A DNA stretch of 64,000 nucleotides from Karstenula rhodostoma CBS 690.94 (GCA_010093485.1 MU001496.1:586685-650684), one strand, 5' to 3'. Positions 42,092-53,843 are shown, numbered from the stretch's first letter. The notes: generated from the sequence alone by a model not told the origin. Translations and numbers: made by a program.

Positions 42092-43298
42092 GGTCGCTAA
42101 TGGCGCGCTGGCTGGTGCGAAGGTGAGGAAGCTCAACACGAGGCCAGACGCGTCGTGGGCGGGCTCGTGCCGCCTACGCAGGGATGACAGACGCGGGATG
42201 AGCAGTCGTGGGTAGGGAATCGGCGACTGGCTATCAGCGTCGCAATGGCTTTCCTCTCGACGGTTGGGAATGGGAATGCTGCTGCGCGCTGCATCAATCT
42301 TTCGCGATGCTTCACGGCACGCACCGAAGGCCTTGGCATGCTGCAGCCCGCTAGAGCCGATGAGGGCTAGGGTGAATTCGGCGGCGCACCGTGACTTCTC
42401 GTTTCGAGCCCTCACCGTCGAGACGCGACGTGCACGCGGGGACTCTGTCAAGTGTCGCCTTCACCATACTTTTTCTTGCTGTGGGCATCGTGTTTCAAAC
42501 ACTCGGCCGGTCATCCACGCCATCGCCATGTCACTCGCATCGAGGAAACATATCAGCTTGCCACCGACAGGAAGAGACAGGCTCAGACAACTGCCTGGAC
42601 TGGTCGAGAAGAGCTCCCTTGATGTACAACTCAGCCATGAATCACCGCCCTGAAACGAAGTTCGGACAGTGCTCTGGAAAGGCGTGTGGTCAACGCGCAA
42701 GGCCCAGGTTCCCCTGGGGGGCTCCGGCGTCTATTTTTTACCCCGTTTCAAATTCCTAGGGCGCATAAACTCTCAGCCACTCATCGCACAGATCATCCAG
42801 GTTCGCGAAACCTCGCTCGAATAAGCGCTTGAATCACTGAAAGACCATCGCCTCTCAAATGAAGCCTCCGCATTCAGGGTCAGACTTCCGGCATGGGAAC
42901 AATAGCCGATCACATTGTTAATGCGGCGGCAGAGTGGGCGCCTAGGGGAAGATCCCTTTCTAGCTCCCAAGCATAGAACCATAAACATTGTGCGCCCGCC
43001 AGTCGTTCTAATTCTACCTTCACTTCCATCACATTCTCTTCTTGTGTTGTTCACGCTGTCCATTCTTCCTTCTTTGTCTTATTGTTCTATTGTGTGTCAT
43101 CGCACTCATTGTAGATACACTACACGACGGTTCCGGCAACCTTCACAACCCTCCCTACTACTTAAGGCCTCAGTCCTGCATCTCCCTTCTTTTTGAAACC
43201 AAACACGCAAGGCTTTCTGGAAAAGTAACAGCAACTCCCAAACAAACCAACAACCAACTACAACACTCTTTCTACCAACGATTATCAAAACCGTCAAG
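42092..43298. promoter_or_regulatory. Divergent promoter of Snf5 and the AA11 LPMO
   Basis: 1.2 kb. The 150 bases before the LPMO start are CT/CA-rich, typical of highly expressed fungal secreted protein genes. No repeats or RNA genes were seen. Confidence 0.4.
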
Positions 43299-44564
43299 AT
43301 GTTCACTTCGCAAGCACTCTCGACTCTGGCAATCGCCATGCTCTCCATGGCTCCCGCTGTCCAATCGCACATGATCCTGGCATCCCCGAAGCCATTTGGA
43401 ACTCCCGACAACTCGCCACTTGATCCCTCCGGGTCCAACTACCCTTGCAAGATGACCTCTGCAACCGCAGGCGAGGGGCCCATGAACGACTTCAAGGTCG
43501 GTTCTACCCAGCAACTGTCCTTCTCGGGCTCCGCAGTCCACGGTGGAGGTAGCTGCCAGATCTCTGTCACCACCGACAAGAACCCCACCAAGGACTCCGT
43601 GTTCAAGGTCATCCACTCTATCGAGGGTGGCTGCCCCGGTGTCGGCGGCCCTGCTACATTCGACTTCAAGGTTCCCGATGCCCTCCCCGATGGCGAGCTT
43701 GTCATGGCCTGGACCTGGTTCAACCACATTGGAAACCGCGAGATGTACATGAACTGCGCCAACATTCAGGTCAGCGGCGGTGCTTCGGACAACTCCAAGT
43801 TCGAGAAGCTCCCAGACATGGCCATCGCCAACATCGGCGTCGGCAAGGGCGCCTCCTGCAAGACCGCTGAGAGCTCTGACTACACCTTTGAGGGTGTTGG
43901 CAAGAACGGCGACACTGTCGAACGCGTTGGTTCCGGCCCCTTCGTCGACGTCTGTGGTGGTGCGGCTACCCCTGGCACTGGCAGCTCTGGCGGCTCTGGC
44001 AACGCTGACTCCGGCTCCGGCTCTGGTTCTGGATCTTCGGGCGCTGGCGCTGGTGGCGCCGCTAACAACGGTCAATACACTCCCGGCCCCGGCGAGGGTG
44101 GTGCGGCCGCAACCTCTGCAGCTCCTGTAGCCTCCTCCGCGCCCGCGGCTTCTGCCACTGGGGGTGCTGGTGGTGTCTTCGCTCCCGGCGCTTCTTCTGC
44201 CCCTGTCGTTTCTTCTGCACCTGCAGCCTCGCCTTCGGACGCCGTCACTTCTACCATCAAGACTCTGGTCACTGTCACCGCTCCTTCGGCCTCCGCCACT
44301 GTTCCCGCGAACAGCTCTGCTGGAGCGGCTCAACCCACCGGTGCACCTGCGGCGTCTGCTCCCGCTGCTGCTCCTACCGGCGGTGCGGCTTCGGGCTCTG
44401 CTTGCTCTAGCAACGGCGCAATTGTCTGCAACGGCGACTCGCAGTTCGGTCTCTGCAACAACGGCAAGATCGTGTGGCAGGCCGTGGCGGCCGGCACCAA
44501 GTGCGAGAACGGCCAGATCGCAAAACGCGAGTTTACCCATCGTGTCCAGCGCTCTGCTATCTAG
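43299..44564 (+). CDS. AA11 lytic polysaccharide monooxygenase with C-terminal X278 module
   Basis: This is a single exon of 421 aa. The signal peptide ends AVQS|HMILASPKPFG, so the mature chain starts with His, the first ligand of the copper histidine brace. The second His is in AVHGGGSCQISVT. WTWFNHIGNREMYMNCANIQ supplies the axial Tyr region and the conserved disulphide. IEGGCPGVGG and the early PC pair also fit family AA11. A 170-residue Ser/Ala/Gly/Pro linker leads to a C-terminal Cys module (SNGAIVCNGDSQFGLCNNGK), the X278 type associated with chitin binding. The enzyme cleaves chitin oxidatively outside the cell. The linker looks O-glycosylated. A 422-codon antisense frame over the gene is a GC-bias shadow. 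Confidence 0.92.
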   Translation: MFTSQALSTLAIAMLSMAPAVQSHMILASPKPFGTPDNSPLDPSGSNYPCKMTSATAGEGPMNDFKVGSTQQLSFSGSAVHGGGSCQISVTTDKNPTKDSVFKVIHSIEGGCPGVGGPATFDFKVPDALPDGELVMAWTWFNHIGNREMYMNCANIQVSGGASDNSKFEKLPDMAIANIGVGKGASCKTAESSDYTFEGVGKNGDTVERVGSGPFVDVCGGAATPGTGSSGGSGNADSGSGSGSGSSGAGAGGAANNGQYTPGPGEGGAAATSAAPVASSAPAASATGGAGGVFAPGASSAPVVSSAPAASPSDAVTSTIKTLVTVTAPSASATVPANSSAGAAQPTGAPAASAPAAAPTGGAASGSACSSNGAIVCNGDSQFGLCNNGKIVWQAVAAGTKCENGQIAKREFTHRVQRSAI

Positions 44565-45210
44565 ACGCTGTGTCCTTGGACAGGGCAGACGCTAACATTG
44601 CATACTTGTTTGAGCATTTGCTAGCATACAGAGCATTCTTGGCTGTCACTGGATGATGGTTCAATACTTTCGATTCTTTCTTCCCTCTTTCTGATTTCCC
44701 CCTTGATTTGCTTTTGCATTTTTGTTTGGCATTTATACCCTGGCACCGTCTGAGCTACGGCACTGCTCGAGAGGTGTTGAGTTGGATATACAAAATCTTA
44801 CATGGCTTGCGACATAGCATGACTACATACATAACGAAATACGATGTGCATATGACTAGAACCTCTTTCTCCACATGTGTCCTGCTTGTACGTGCACTAT
44901 GTAAAGTTTGAATGAATGCCTTTGTTTCCTCTCTGTCGTTCGGTCCAGCAAAGCCGCGAAGCCGCAAATCCTAACGCCATGCCGACGTCGCCACCTTCTT
45001 CAGTGGCAACCACCCTTCGGTATAGCCGAGCATCTATAATGGATGCGTCCAAACTCAGTTCTCCGTTTATGCTGCTAGCCCCACCATACACAGCCACTTC
45101 CAACACCCTACTCGAGACGGAGCCAATACTCCCGAAACGCGGAACGATCCACAATTGCCCAGAACCGGGGCGCGCTGCGGAGCAGAGACCTTCCCCATCT
45201 GGCGGTGCTT

Positions 45211-45700
45211 GTAATACCGTCGATCGTGGCTGAGAAAAAACAAATCTTTCAACGTGTACTGGAAGAGATAATGGTGTCATCCCTGTCATAAAAGGTCCCG
45301 TGGTTATTCAGGAACTGGGCCTGGACCGGGAGAGATCATGGTCTCATCCACACCATAAAAGTCCCATAGTCTTTTCAGGAACTGGGCTATGTTGTAGGAG
45401 CACAGGTATACCGCATCAGGCAGTACTTTGCTTGGTCGTTGATTGCGGTTAAAATTACTTTTTTAAAACACTACAGGACGACCATAGTTTGGATTCTCTG
45501 CCCTGCTCAACAGATGGGCTACCTCCTGCGTTCGCGCAGGACGTGCCTATCCGTCGATTGTGGTTGAAAGTGGCTTTTTCTCATACATGGAAGCTACCTC
45601 AACAAAAAGGGTGATTATGTATTCATATCCGGTACTTCTGTTTGAACCTGCCCAATTAGGTACTGCCTGATTTACTGTTGATCGCAGTCCAAAAAAAGGA
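45211..45700. repeat. Cluster of four degenerate GTYGATYGYGGTT-type repeats
   Basis: Related segments lie at 45211-45240, 45421-45456, 45541-45580 and 45661-45700. Each has a core like gtcgattgtggttgaaa followed by an A/T-rich run. The last three are spaced at about 120 bp. Differences are mostly C/T or G/A, as expected of aged or RIP-mutated repeats. Confidence 0.5.
45259..45387. repeat. Imperfect tandem duplication, 62 + 67 bp
   Basis: Unit 1 (45259-45320) and unit 2 (45321-45387) both begin ctgga, contain a catggt/aatggt and catccNNNNcataaaa core, and end caggaactgggc. Confidence 0.65.
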
Positions 45701-45795
45701 GTTTTCCTACTCCAGAGAACATAACCGCGTTCCATCATCATCCACTCAACAAACGTGATATCCTTTGACCCTTGCTCCCCTTCCTCCAACATCCA

Positions 45796-47083
45796 TCAAT
45801 ACCCACTCTTCCCAGGCACGATCTTATACAACGGCCCCTTCTTCCCAAACATCTCCCTCAAATCCTTTGAGATGACATCCGGCCTCTCCCACGCGGCAAA
45901 ATGCCCACCCCGCCCATTCACACTCTCATGCACGACATCCCCAAGCGTCCTCCCCCACGCCCGCGGCACAACCGTGATCTCGCGCGGGAAATGCGCCAAT
46001 CCCAGCTTCACCTTTGCAATCCACTCGCTCGCGCGCTCCCTGCTCGGAAGCAGCGCCGTCGGATTGTGCCCCGCTTCGTAGTAGATGCGGATGTGAGCGC
46101 TCGGGCCGGCCGTAGAGAAGTAGTATATGGAGACCCAGGTCAGAATCTCGTCGTCGGTCCAGGGATACGCATCGGTCCAGTCCTTCAGCTTCTCGTAGAT
46201 CCACGCGAGCAGCGCGACGGGGCTGGACGCGAAGGCGTACGACAGCGTCTGCGGCTTCGTCGCTTGCAGCTGTCTGTACGCCTGGCCTTCCTCTGTGAAC
46301 CACGCGCTCCGCTCGAAGCCCTTCTTCTCGGCGTCCGAGTACGGGGTTATTGCGTGCTGCAGCGCAAGAGCGGGTTGCGATGCGAAGGATGGCGGGTTCG
46401 CGCGGATCATGTTGATGTGGGAGGCGAGGACTGCGTCGGGGTAGAGGAGGCCCATGGTGCGCGTTACGTAGAATCCCCAATCGCCGCCTTGGGTGACGTA
46501 CTTGGAGTAGCCAAGGTCGAGCATGAGGCGGTGGCATGTTTGTGCGTACTGCTCCAGCGCAAAACCTGGTTTGGTGATGCGCTGGCTGAAGCCGAAATTG
46601 GGGAGGGAGGGAGCAACGATGTGGAAGGCCGGGCTGTCGCCATCGCCCTTCAGCAAGGGTAGGAGTTTTTTTACTTCGAGGAAAGAACCGGGCCCTGTGT
46701 TGCGTTAGAGTCTCGCTCGTTGTCTTTGGATTTGCGGCTCGATAGGTGGGAGTGAACTCACAACCATGGCAAAATAGCAGTGGAATCGCGTCTTCGACAT
46801 CGCTCTTCTGCCACAAGAAATGCACATCGATATCCCCAAATCCATTGACATTTACTTTCTTGCGATAGTTTGGCAGCTCATTGATTTCGGTCTCTGTTTT
46901 ACGCCAGTCATAACCGGTGCGCCAATGCTCTGCTAATCGCTTCACATCGGACACGGGCGCGCCGTAGCGCCATTGATCATCGCTTTCGAGCTCATCAGGG
47001 TAGTCTGTGTCTTCGAGTTTGCGTTTGAGCTTTTGAATGTTTGCGTCGGGCACATGTATCGTGTACGGTTCGGGTGACGACAT
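45796..47083 (-). CDS. Epoxide hydrolase (EHN + alpha/beta-hydrolase)
   Basis: The gene model is complement(join(45796..46694,46762..47083)), 406 aa. The N-terminal EHN domain includes [19 protein letters not shown] and [11 protein letters not shown]. The oxyanion loop HGWPGSF is completed across the 67-nt intron. The nucleophile elbow is [12 protein letters not shown] (Asp), and the catalytic His is in [13 protein letters not shown]. The Tyr pair that polarises the epoxide would lie in the cap region. The protein hydrolyses epoxides to diols, for detoxification or secondary metabolism. No signal peptide is seen. The frame continuing past exon 1 produces a misleading 396-codon translation. 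Confidence 0.88.
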
Positions 47084-47670
47084 GTTGTAAGGGCCGTCTG
47101 TGATGAAGTAGCGCAATGATGTTGGGATTGAATCAAGAATAGATGGATGAAGCGTCGGTATCGTGAAGTATGCCGCTCTACGCTCCTTATAAATCGGTGC
47201 AGTTTGTCGTTGTATTTCAAAGCAAGGCGCCGATGCCTCTCATTCGTGCAAAAGGTTACCAGACATGTAACTACTTGACATCATCGCGCCCTAATCGCAC
47301 TGGGCTACCTTCAATGTTCTGCGTCGCCAACACAGTTCATGTCAGCCCGATATTGATGTACCACTAAGGATTAGTAACATCGTACTTACGTCAATCCGTG
47401 CGATGAATGGGAAGGCCCAACCGACAAATGCAAAGCAATTCGTCGACCGACTGCCAAAAGAGACAGTAGTATATCGCTTGAAACCTCCAGACTGGATGAC
47501 AAACTAGATAAAGCTGCCTTGAGCTGCAGATACGCACATCATCAACGCTGCGGCCGAGGGGAAGTTCCCAAAGTGTGACGTCATTCGCCAGAAGCTCCTG
47601 CTCGCCTGCATCCTCAATCACCGCCAACTTGATCTCCGTTGACCAGTCGAAGCGTACAGTATGCAGACAC
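47084..47670. other. Intergenic, no confident gene
   Basis: A minus frame (47391-47717) overlaps the end of the next gene and lacks motifs. Otherwise nothing was recognised. Confidence 0.35.
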
Positions 47671-49527
47671 TCAATTCGATTGATCGATGGGCGTCGTCTG
47701 CGGTCTAGAAGGCTCATTCTTTGGCCTTCTGTAGATATCCCTCAGACTGAACTTCGATTTCGACGGCTCTCCTTTGTTTTCCTTTTCGATGACCGCCAAA
47801 CTACCCTTCTGCTGCTCCAACTGGGTTTTCATGTTGTGCAACTGACTAGAAAGATCTGAATTCTTTTCGGCCAGCTCTTTAGTCTCTCTCTCAGAGACAC
47901 GGCTGAGCTCCTCCTTGACAGCTTCAATGTGTTTCACCTGGGTCTCTAAAGTCGCATTTACGATTCGAAGCCGCACATGCTCGTCCCGCGAGTTCTCCAA
48001 GTCTTTTTGCTGCTGCAGGGCATGACTCTGAGATTTTTCTAGCTCCTCACGTAGGTACTTCTCGAGCTTCGTCTCGGGGGAGTCTTGTGTCTTGGTCCCC
48101 ACCGCCATCCTCTCTTCAAGTCTAATCTCCAGCTCTCGGCTGCGAGCCCCCTCCCTGGTCAGGGCACCTTCCGTTGATGCTAGCGAATCTGTGAGTGCCG
48201 TTACTTTAGTCTCCAGCTTGCCGATGTGCGAGTTCAGAGCGTCAACCTTTCCGCGAAGCGTTTCAACGGTCTCTTGAGACTCTCTGTAGAGTTTCTGCGC
48301 ATCCGAGAGGCTACACTGGTCGCGTTTCCTCTGTTTCGTGAAGTTGGCTTCAGTGGACTCTTGGGCTTCTTTGAGTGACGAGTTCTCGGTCGTGAGGTTG
48401 TTGATTTGCTTTTCCAGAGCGGAGATCTTATCGAGGTCCTCTGGAGGACTATTCTTCAATGCCTTGTTGGGTAGTGCAATGACCTGACTCTCGAAGCTGA
48501 TGATCTTCTTCTGTAGCGACTCTACTGTCTTCTGCGACTCGAAATGAAGAGTGTTGTTTCTTTCCGCCTCCTTAAACGAAATATTATCTTGCACGAGTAT
48601 TCGTCGAACCTCGGCAGCTGCAAATTCACCATACGCTTTCCACAAGGCTTTAGACTCAGCCGGGAGAGATCTCTGTAGGTTTATCCAATACTCTCGTGCA
48701 GCCTTGGTGAGATTCGCAAGCCAGGTCCATTCCCCTGCAAGCTTTGTTGACTGGTCTGTGTGCTCGTCGCACAAATTGTACATCGCGAGACATTTGATTT
48801 GCATTTGGTGCATTCCATCTTTAAGCGATTTCTGTAAGAGTTTGATGCTGAAGCTGTGGCTTCTTGGGACGTTGGATGTGCACTGAGCGCCTTGCGCTTC
48901 AATCCCTCGGCATGTATGGAATTTGTGGTCGATTTCTCGGATCTTGAACACCTCATTGAACAACAACTCATTAGAAAGGTTCATTGGAGGGGATTCGGGG
49001 AGAGCGAATACGAAATCGGCGTTCCAAGCCGCTGGTGAATCGTCTCGCTTGCCCACCGTATCGCATTCCTCGACACCACTTGACTGAGTTGTTTTCTTGC
49101 CTTCCTTGTCGTCCAGAGCAGCTGCAACTGTTTCTGGGGAAGCGTCGGTCCGTGCCTTTTTCTGCGAGTTTAGGATAGGCACAGGAAACTCCTCGGCTTC
49201 GAGAAGAAGAGCAGTCACTTCTTCCTCGGGAATCTCGTCATCAAACTCTTCCGAATCTTCATCGCTGAGCTCTTCCCCAATATCATCCTCCTCAGCGCTC
49301 GATCCCTCGCTTTCCTCGTCATCACTTGATTGCAGCTCCTCACTTTCACTCCCAACGAAATCCGGATCATCTTCGTCGTCATCCCCGTTTTCAGGCGTAT
49401 GTACAGACCATTGAGTGGTCAAACTTTTTGAAACTGGCAACTTGACTTTAATACGGCGGCCGTTGGGTGTATATCGAATCGTCGACGCTTGTAACGATTT
49501 AAAAGTGAATGCGTTCTCCGATGCCAT
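47671..49527 (-). CDS. Acidic coiled-coil protein of unknown function
   Basis: This is a single exon of 618 aa. The N-terminus (FTFKSLQASTIRYTPNGRR) is followed by an acidic Glu/Asp/Ser stretch at residues about 48-106. A Cys-containing region sits near 190-290 (KFHTCRGIEAQGAQC, LCDEHTDQ). From about residue 330 to 590 it is a long heptad-rich coiled coil (for example ELEKSQSHALQQQKDLENSR). The basic C-terminus includes SLRDIYRRPKNEPSRP. There is no membrane segment or enzyme motif. The layout suggests a structural or scaffold protein; I cannot name a family. Confidence 0.75.
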   Translation of the reverse strand: MASENAFTFKSLQASTIRYTPNGRRIKVKLPVSKSLTTQWSVHTPENGDDDEDDPDFVGSESEELQSSDDEESEGSSAEEDDIGEELSDEDSEEFDDEIPEEEVTALLLEAEEFPVPILNSQKKARTDASPETVAAALDDKEGKKTTQSSGVEECDTVGKRDDSPAAWNADFVFALPESPPMNLSNELLFNEVFKIREIDHKFHTCRGIEAQGAQCTSNVPRSHSFSIKLLQKSLKDGMHQMQIKCLAMYNLCDEHTDQSTKLAGEWTWLANLTKAAREYWINLQRSLPAESKALWKAYGEFAAAEVRRILVQDNISFKEAERNNTLHFESQKTVESLQKKIISFESQVIALPNKALKNSPPEDLDKISALEKQINNLTTENSSLKEAQESTEANFTKQRKRDQCSLSDAQKLYRESQETVETLRGKVDALNSHIGKLETKVTALTDSLASTEGALTREGARSRELEIRLEERMAVGTKTQDSPETKLEKYLREELEKSQSHALQQQKDLENSRDEHVRLRIVNATLETQVKHIEAVKEELSRVSERETKELAEKNSDLSSQLHNMKTQLEQQKGSLAVIEKENKGEPSKSKFSLRDIYRRPKNEPSRPQTTPIDQSN

Positions 49528-50854
49528 CTTTTTGCAAGAATGAAAGTGTAGCTGCTGGGACTAGACAATGTCCGTCTATATATGTAGAGGCTTCGGCCGA
49601 ACCAGAAAAATATTTTGGATGGGTCGGAGAACGATTGCGCCACAACGCAGGGCGCCGGCATTTGAGACAGGAAGCGCCCGCCAAGTATAGGTGTTTAGCT
49701 AGGGAACGATGGAGTTTGACCAATCATAGAACCGCCTCCCTATCACTACTATCAATGTAGCTCGTATTCTGAGAACGAAGATCCCGACTTGGCTCTTGCT
49801 CCAATCATAGAAGAAGAGAATGTCTTAGGGGTATTGGCAGTTCTGGCCCCCGCGCTGGCGTGACTTGCATGCATACGCTGCTCAACGCCGTGGCGCGACG
49901 CGGTTCAATCGTGTGTCTCGCCAAGCAAATATGATGGCTTAGAGAAACTCCGTCCAGACTGCCGGTAATCTTTGACGTGAGCGGTAAGGGCTCAAGTGTC
50001 ATGTGGGAGGATATACAGTTCAAACCAATCACTCTCTCGGGGCAAACAGCAGCAAGCAGGATTCACTTCCATTTGGGGGATTTAAAGTGTTTTTAGGCAG
50101 ACATGGACGTACTTGTTTTGTATAAGACACCTCGTGCATTTTTTTTTTAGAGAGGGAAACAAACCTAAAAGCTTGGAACAAGATACTACACTCGATCAAC
50201 TATTACTTCTGAGACCACTAGATGAAACACGGAATGTACAAAATATCGTTGCGCCCTTGGCAGGGAAGCTTACACAGATGCTCGGATCCTCGTTATGAGG
50301 CGTAGTCTTATTGTGAAGTTGTGCAGCATCAGAGAACCCGCTCCTACAACCATTCGAATATCTTATAAACTGTCAGTTGAGGAATTGGATCTGTTTGTCC
50401 GATACTTCTACGAGTTACACACTCGTACTTTCCAGAGGTTTGGTCCTCAAACCAATGGCGATAACGAAAGATGGCATCGGAAACATTCGAGGCGATCGTC
50501 ACGAGTGCCACCTAGTCAAACAACTGCTGTCGTACTAAACAAAAATCTTTCCATAGGTCGCAGGTTCAATCGCAGGCATTTACTGTCTGTAGTCCAGCAA
50601 TGAGACATTTTGGGTGTACTGTGAAGTAGCCTGAAGGATGTATTCCGTTCTATGCGAAGAAAGCTACATAAAGTTCCCAACAAGGAAATTCAGGCAGTAT
50701 CTCTACTATTTTAACCCGGACGTCTGAGTACAATCAGCCTATGTGTTGCTCACCCGGGGTGACGTAGTGTACTCGAAGTGTTCTCGCAGCGCTGTCAAAC
50801 GACTGCTCGACGTACAAGCCGAATATTCCGCAAGGTCCCGCCCGCCATGATCTT
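49528..50854. other. Intergenic with MITE copy 3
   Basis: 1.3 kb containing short frames only. The right end holds a degenerate MITE (about 50705-50796) just after the GMC oxidoreductase stop. Confidence 0.45.
50705..50796. mobile_element. MITE copy 3, degenerate
   Basis: About 92 bp related to the copies at 456 and 30261. gtctgagtac (50723-50732) and gtactcg (50770-50776) bracket a centre (gcctatgtgttgctcacccg) colinear with the other two. The outer arms are eroded, and many differences are transitions. It lies in the 3' flank of the GMC oxidoreductase gene. Confidence 0.65.
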
Positions 50855-52893
50855 CTACACCGCCAACTTAGCTACTTCAGGCGCCAACTTCGACAACGAG
50901 CTCCGAGCATCCTCCCTAATCATCTCAGCAGCGCCCTCACCGATACCATACGCGACCATCTGCGGGTGCCCATTGTTAACCTGCGGCACTGAAGAGACGT
51001 CTGCTACACGCAGATTTCGCACACCTCTGACCCTCAAGCGTCCGTCCAGCACAGCATTCTTGTCGTCAGGCTTGCCCATCGCGCATGTGCCCGATGCATG
51101 GTAGCCTTGATTATCACAGTCAGTACCCGTAACACAATACACAAAGTATGGCGGTGATACTCACACGTCGTAGCATGCTGCCGCACATGCGGTTCCCAGT
51201 CTTCTCTCGTCGCATTGGTATGGTGCGTCAGATGCGCCGGCCAGCTCCCCTTGATCACATCCTTCGTACCCTTACCATTCATGACTATTTCATTCGCAAA
51301 CCTACATGCCTCGCTGAGGACCAGCATATCCAGCGGATCACTGAGATAGTTGTGGTCGACGACAGGGTTCTCCAACGGGTCCTTCGACTTGAGCGTCACC
51401 GAGCCTCTCGAGTGCTGGTTGAACAGCAGCGCGCACAGCGAGAAGACGTGTTTGTGGTCGATGGGGAAGTCGGTGTATTGCTTTGGTCCGCCGTAGAGTT
51501 CCGTGTTCCAGAACTCGACGTTGGGCTGGGACGGCAGCAGGCCCATGGGGTCTCTGCCCGGTTCGCGTTTGGCGGTTTGCCAGAGCTCCGAGTCTTTGAG
51601 ACGCTCGTCTAGCCGCGCGTAGCCGAAGGTGCCGAAGGGGAAGGTGGACAGGAGGCCGCTCTTTTTCTCTTGGTAGAGCGCGTAGGTGGAGGCGATGGCA
51701 TTGTCGTGGTAGGCGAGGTAGTCGTTTGTGAGGTTGGGTTCGGAGACTTCGTAGAAGATGAAGCAGAGCTAAATGAGGTCAGCCTGGCGTGGGGGAGTAT
51801 GTCATGGCTGCATCAAGGTACTTACGACATGATCCATAAGATTTCCGCCTACGCCGGGGAGGTCAACGAGGCACTCGATACCGTGCTCCTCCAAATGCTC
51901 TTTAGGCCCGAGACCAGAGCGCATCAAGATTGGAGGACTGCAATAGGCGCCGCCAGCCACAATCACTTCCTTCCGCGCTTGGTACTCCACTTTCCTGCCG
52001 TTCTTCGAGATTGTAGTAACACCGCACGCAGTCAATCCACCTGCATCCTGACTAAACAATATTTTGTTCACGGTGACTTCGGTCTTGATAGTGATATTCT
52101 CTCGTCTGTACCTTTTGGTAATGAAGTCTGCGGCCGTTGTTCTGATACCCTGGTGCACAGTCCGTGGTACGTCGCCGCAGCCATGTGGTGTCTCGCCCGT
52201 CGAAAACATGTCAGGATGATAGGGCAAGCCTTGGTCGATCATGCTCTCTCTTACACGCTCTGAAATCGGCGCGAGATCATGTGGCTCCGTGTGCAGAGGC
52301 CCACTAGTGCCGTGAACAGACTTATCCGCTTTGTGCCAGTCTTTCTCATGAAATGTCTCTGCCTGCACGTCGTCAGCGTCACGATCACAGATACTCGATC
52401 AAACATACCCTTTTCATATACTCAAACATCTTTCCCCCAGTCCATTCGTCCAGTTCCCAGTCGTCATAGTCCTGCTTTGTCCCACGGATGCACAATGTGC
52501 CATTGACGCCACTCGACCCTCCAAGAAACCTACCCCTGCTAACCTTCACTTGTCTGTCATCGATCGTCTTCATCGGTTCAGTGACAAGGTTCCAATCGGT
52601 TTCGCTGTCGAAATTCTGGCTCCACCCGCCAGCCATGTGCACGTTTTCGAGGTCCGCATTGTCAGGTCCAGCTTCGAGGACGAGAACTTTGACATTGGAA
52701 TCTTCCGCCAGGCGTCCGGCGATGACGCAGCCTGATGTACCGCCTCTATTTGAGTTAGTCTTTGTTTGAGTTGATGAAGTTAGACACGGCGAGGCTGCGA
52801 AGTACGCCCACCGCTGTGCATGTTATCGTACCCGCATATGATGTAGTCGTAGACTTCCAAAGGGTCGACGGAATCAACGCGCTCCAGAGACAT
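50855..52893 (-). CDS. GMC-family FAD oxidoreductase
   Basis: The gene model is complement(join(50855..51105,51165..51768,51826..52362,52409..52745,52832..52893)), 596 aa, four introns of 46-86 nt, phases consistent. The FAD-binding Rossmann motif DYIICGGGTSGCVIAGRL is split by intron 1. GMC signature 1 is GRFLGGSSGVNGTLCIRG. Signature 2 is GGAYCSPPILMRSGLGP. The C-terminal catalytic region has YHASGTCAMG and VNNGHPQMVAYGIGEGA, giving the active-site His and the second His/Asn position. There is no signal peptide, so it is probably intracellular. The family oxidises alcohols, sugars or aryl alcohols; the substrate is unknown. Confidence 0.9.
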
Positions 52894-53843
52894 AATGGCG
52901 GAAGGGTATGACAATAAACAAGGTTTATTTAAAGTACTAGTATCAATCACAGACGCAAGACGGATGCCCAAGTAAGCGTCCGCGCTCTTTATGCAGCGAT
53001 GCGCGTCTCCTCGCGGATAACGGAAAGCCCCCGCACTGTTTCCGCAAGCTAGATGCATGGTCGCACGTGGTAAGCCGTGATGGTCGCAAGCTAGTCGTTA
53101 ATGCATCCATCTGTCCATGACTGGCATGCTAATCGGATGTCGAACGACCAAGCTCAGGACCGTAAGCTGACCCCTTGCAGTACGCCGTAGCCCTGTTTAG
53201 CAGAAGAACAGCCACCATAACATACGTGTGCAAAAGTCCTTCTAACCCTATCTCACAACGAGCTCGAATTCACTAAGCCTACCCCGCATCCCCGGGTTGC
53301 GGGGGTGGAGCGCCCCGTTCTAGGGGTACGCGCTTGAACACGTGCAGAGCCCGACGGGCGTCTTCAGACATTACAACAATGTTCAGCCCATGTGCCAGGT
53401 ACACTTCCCTGAGGACGACGATCATACTCCAGCACGTCGAGAATCGCCATGACACAAGGCAATGCCACCAAACAAACGGGTTCGAACACCCCTTTCCCCC
53501 CATTCGAAGATGAACATTTCCATAGTTTGATTCAGTTCGTGTACAGCAACGCGCTGTGTAAAGTACAATAAACGAAAAATCCAGGCATGAATATCCAGTA
53601 ACCTGTTCCTGGAACGTGCATCTACCCCCGTAATCCAAATCCCAAGATCTCACTAACGCCGTATGCTGTTTTCAAACCCGCAGCGAATAGCTGCAATGCC
53701 AACCGAACCGTTCCAGAATATCAAAGCTACCCGACCTGATTTCGTAGTAATACATATCCCCTGTCACATAGGAACTCCAATAGTCATCAAGTATTTTACC
53801 TCATCAGGTGTCGGCAACGTCAAACCCGTTAATACGCCTGCAC
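52894..53843. other. Intergenic, no gene seen
   Basis: This is the promoter side of the GMC gene and the 3' side of the DDT-PHD gene. A short T-arm-like sequence near 53490-53505 does not fold into a tRNA. Confidence 0.4.

Larger units (their letters stand above)
44565..45795. other. Intergenic with degenerate repeats
   Basis: The region after the LPMO gene carries a tandem pair and scattered short copies (listed separately) and no gene. Confidence 0.5.

Noticed and set aside
39524..42451. 975-codon minus-strand frame
   Set aside because: Its middle is Snf5/Sfh1; both ends are read-through. The real C-terminus (GATA-like finger) is reached by splicing at 40515/40464, and the real start is at 42091.
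43272..44540. 422-codon antisense frame over the LPMO gene
   Set aside because: Mirror of strong codon bias in the Gly/Ala/Ser-rich sense gene; Arg/Gly-rich product without motifs.
45926..47116. 396-codon frame at the epoxide hydrolase locus
   Set aside because: Exon 1 is correct but the remainder is a frame-shifted read through the intron 46695-46761; the spliced model restores HGWPGS and the catalytic residues.
47391..47717. 108-codon minus frame overlapping the coiled-coil gene end
   Set aside because: No motif and overlaps a better-supported gene in another frame.
53485..53510. gggttcgaacaccc, resembling a tRNA T-arm
   Set aside because: No matching acceptor, D or anticodon stems within 100 bases on either strand.
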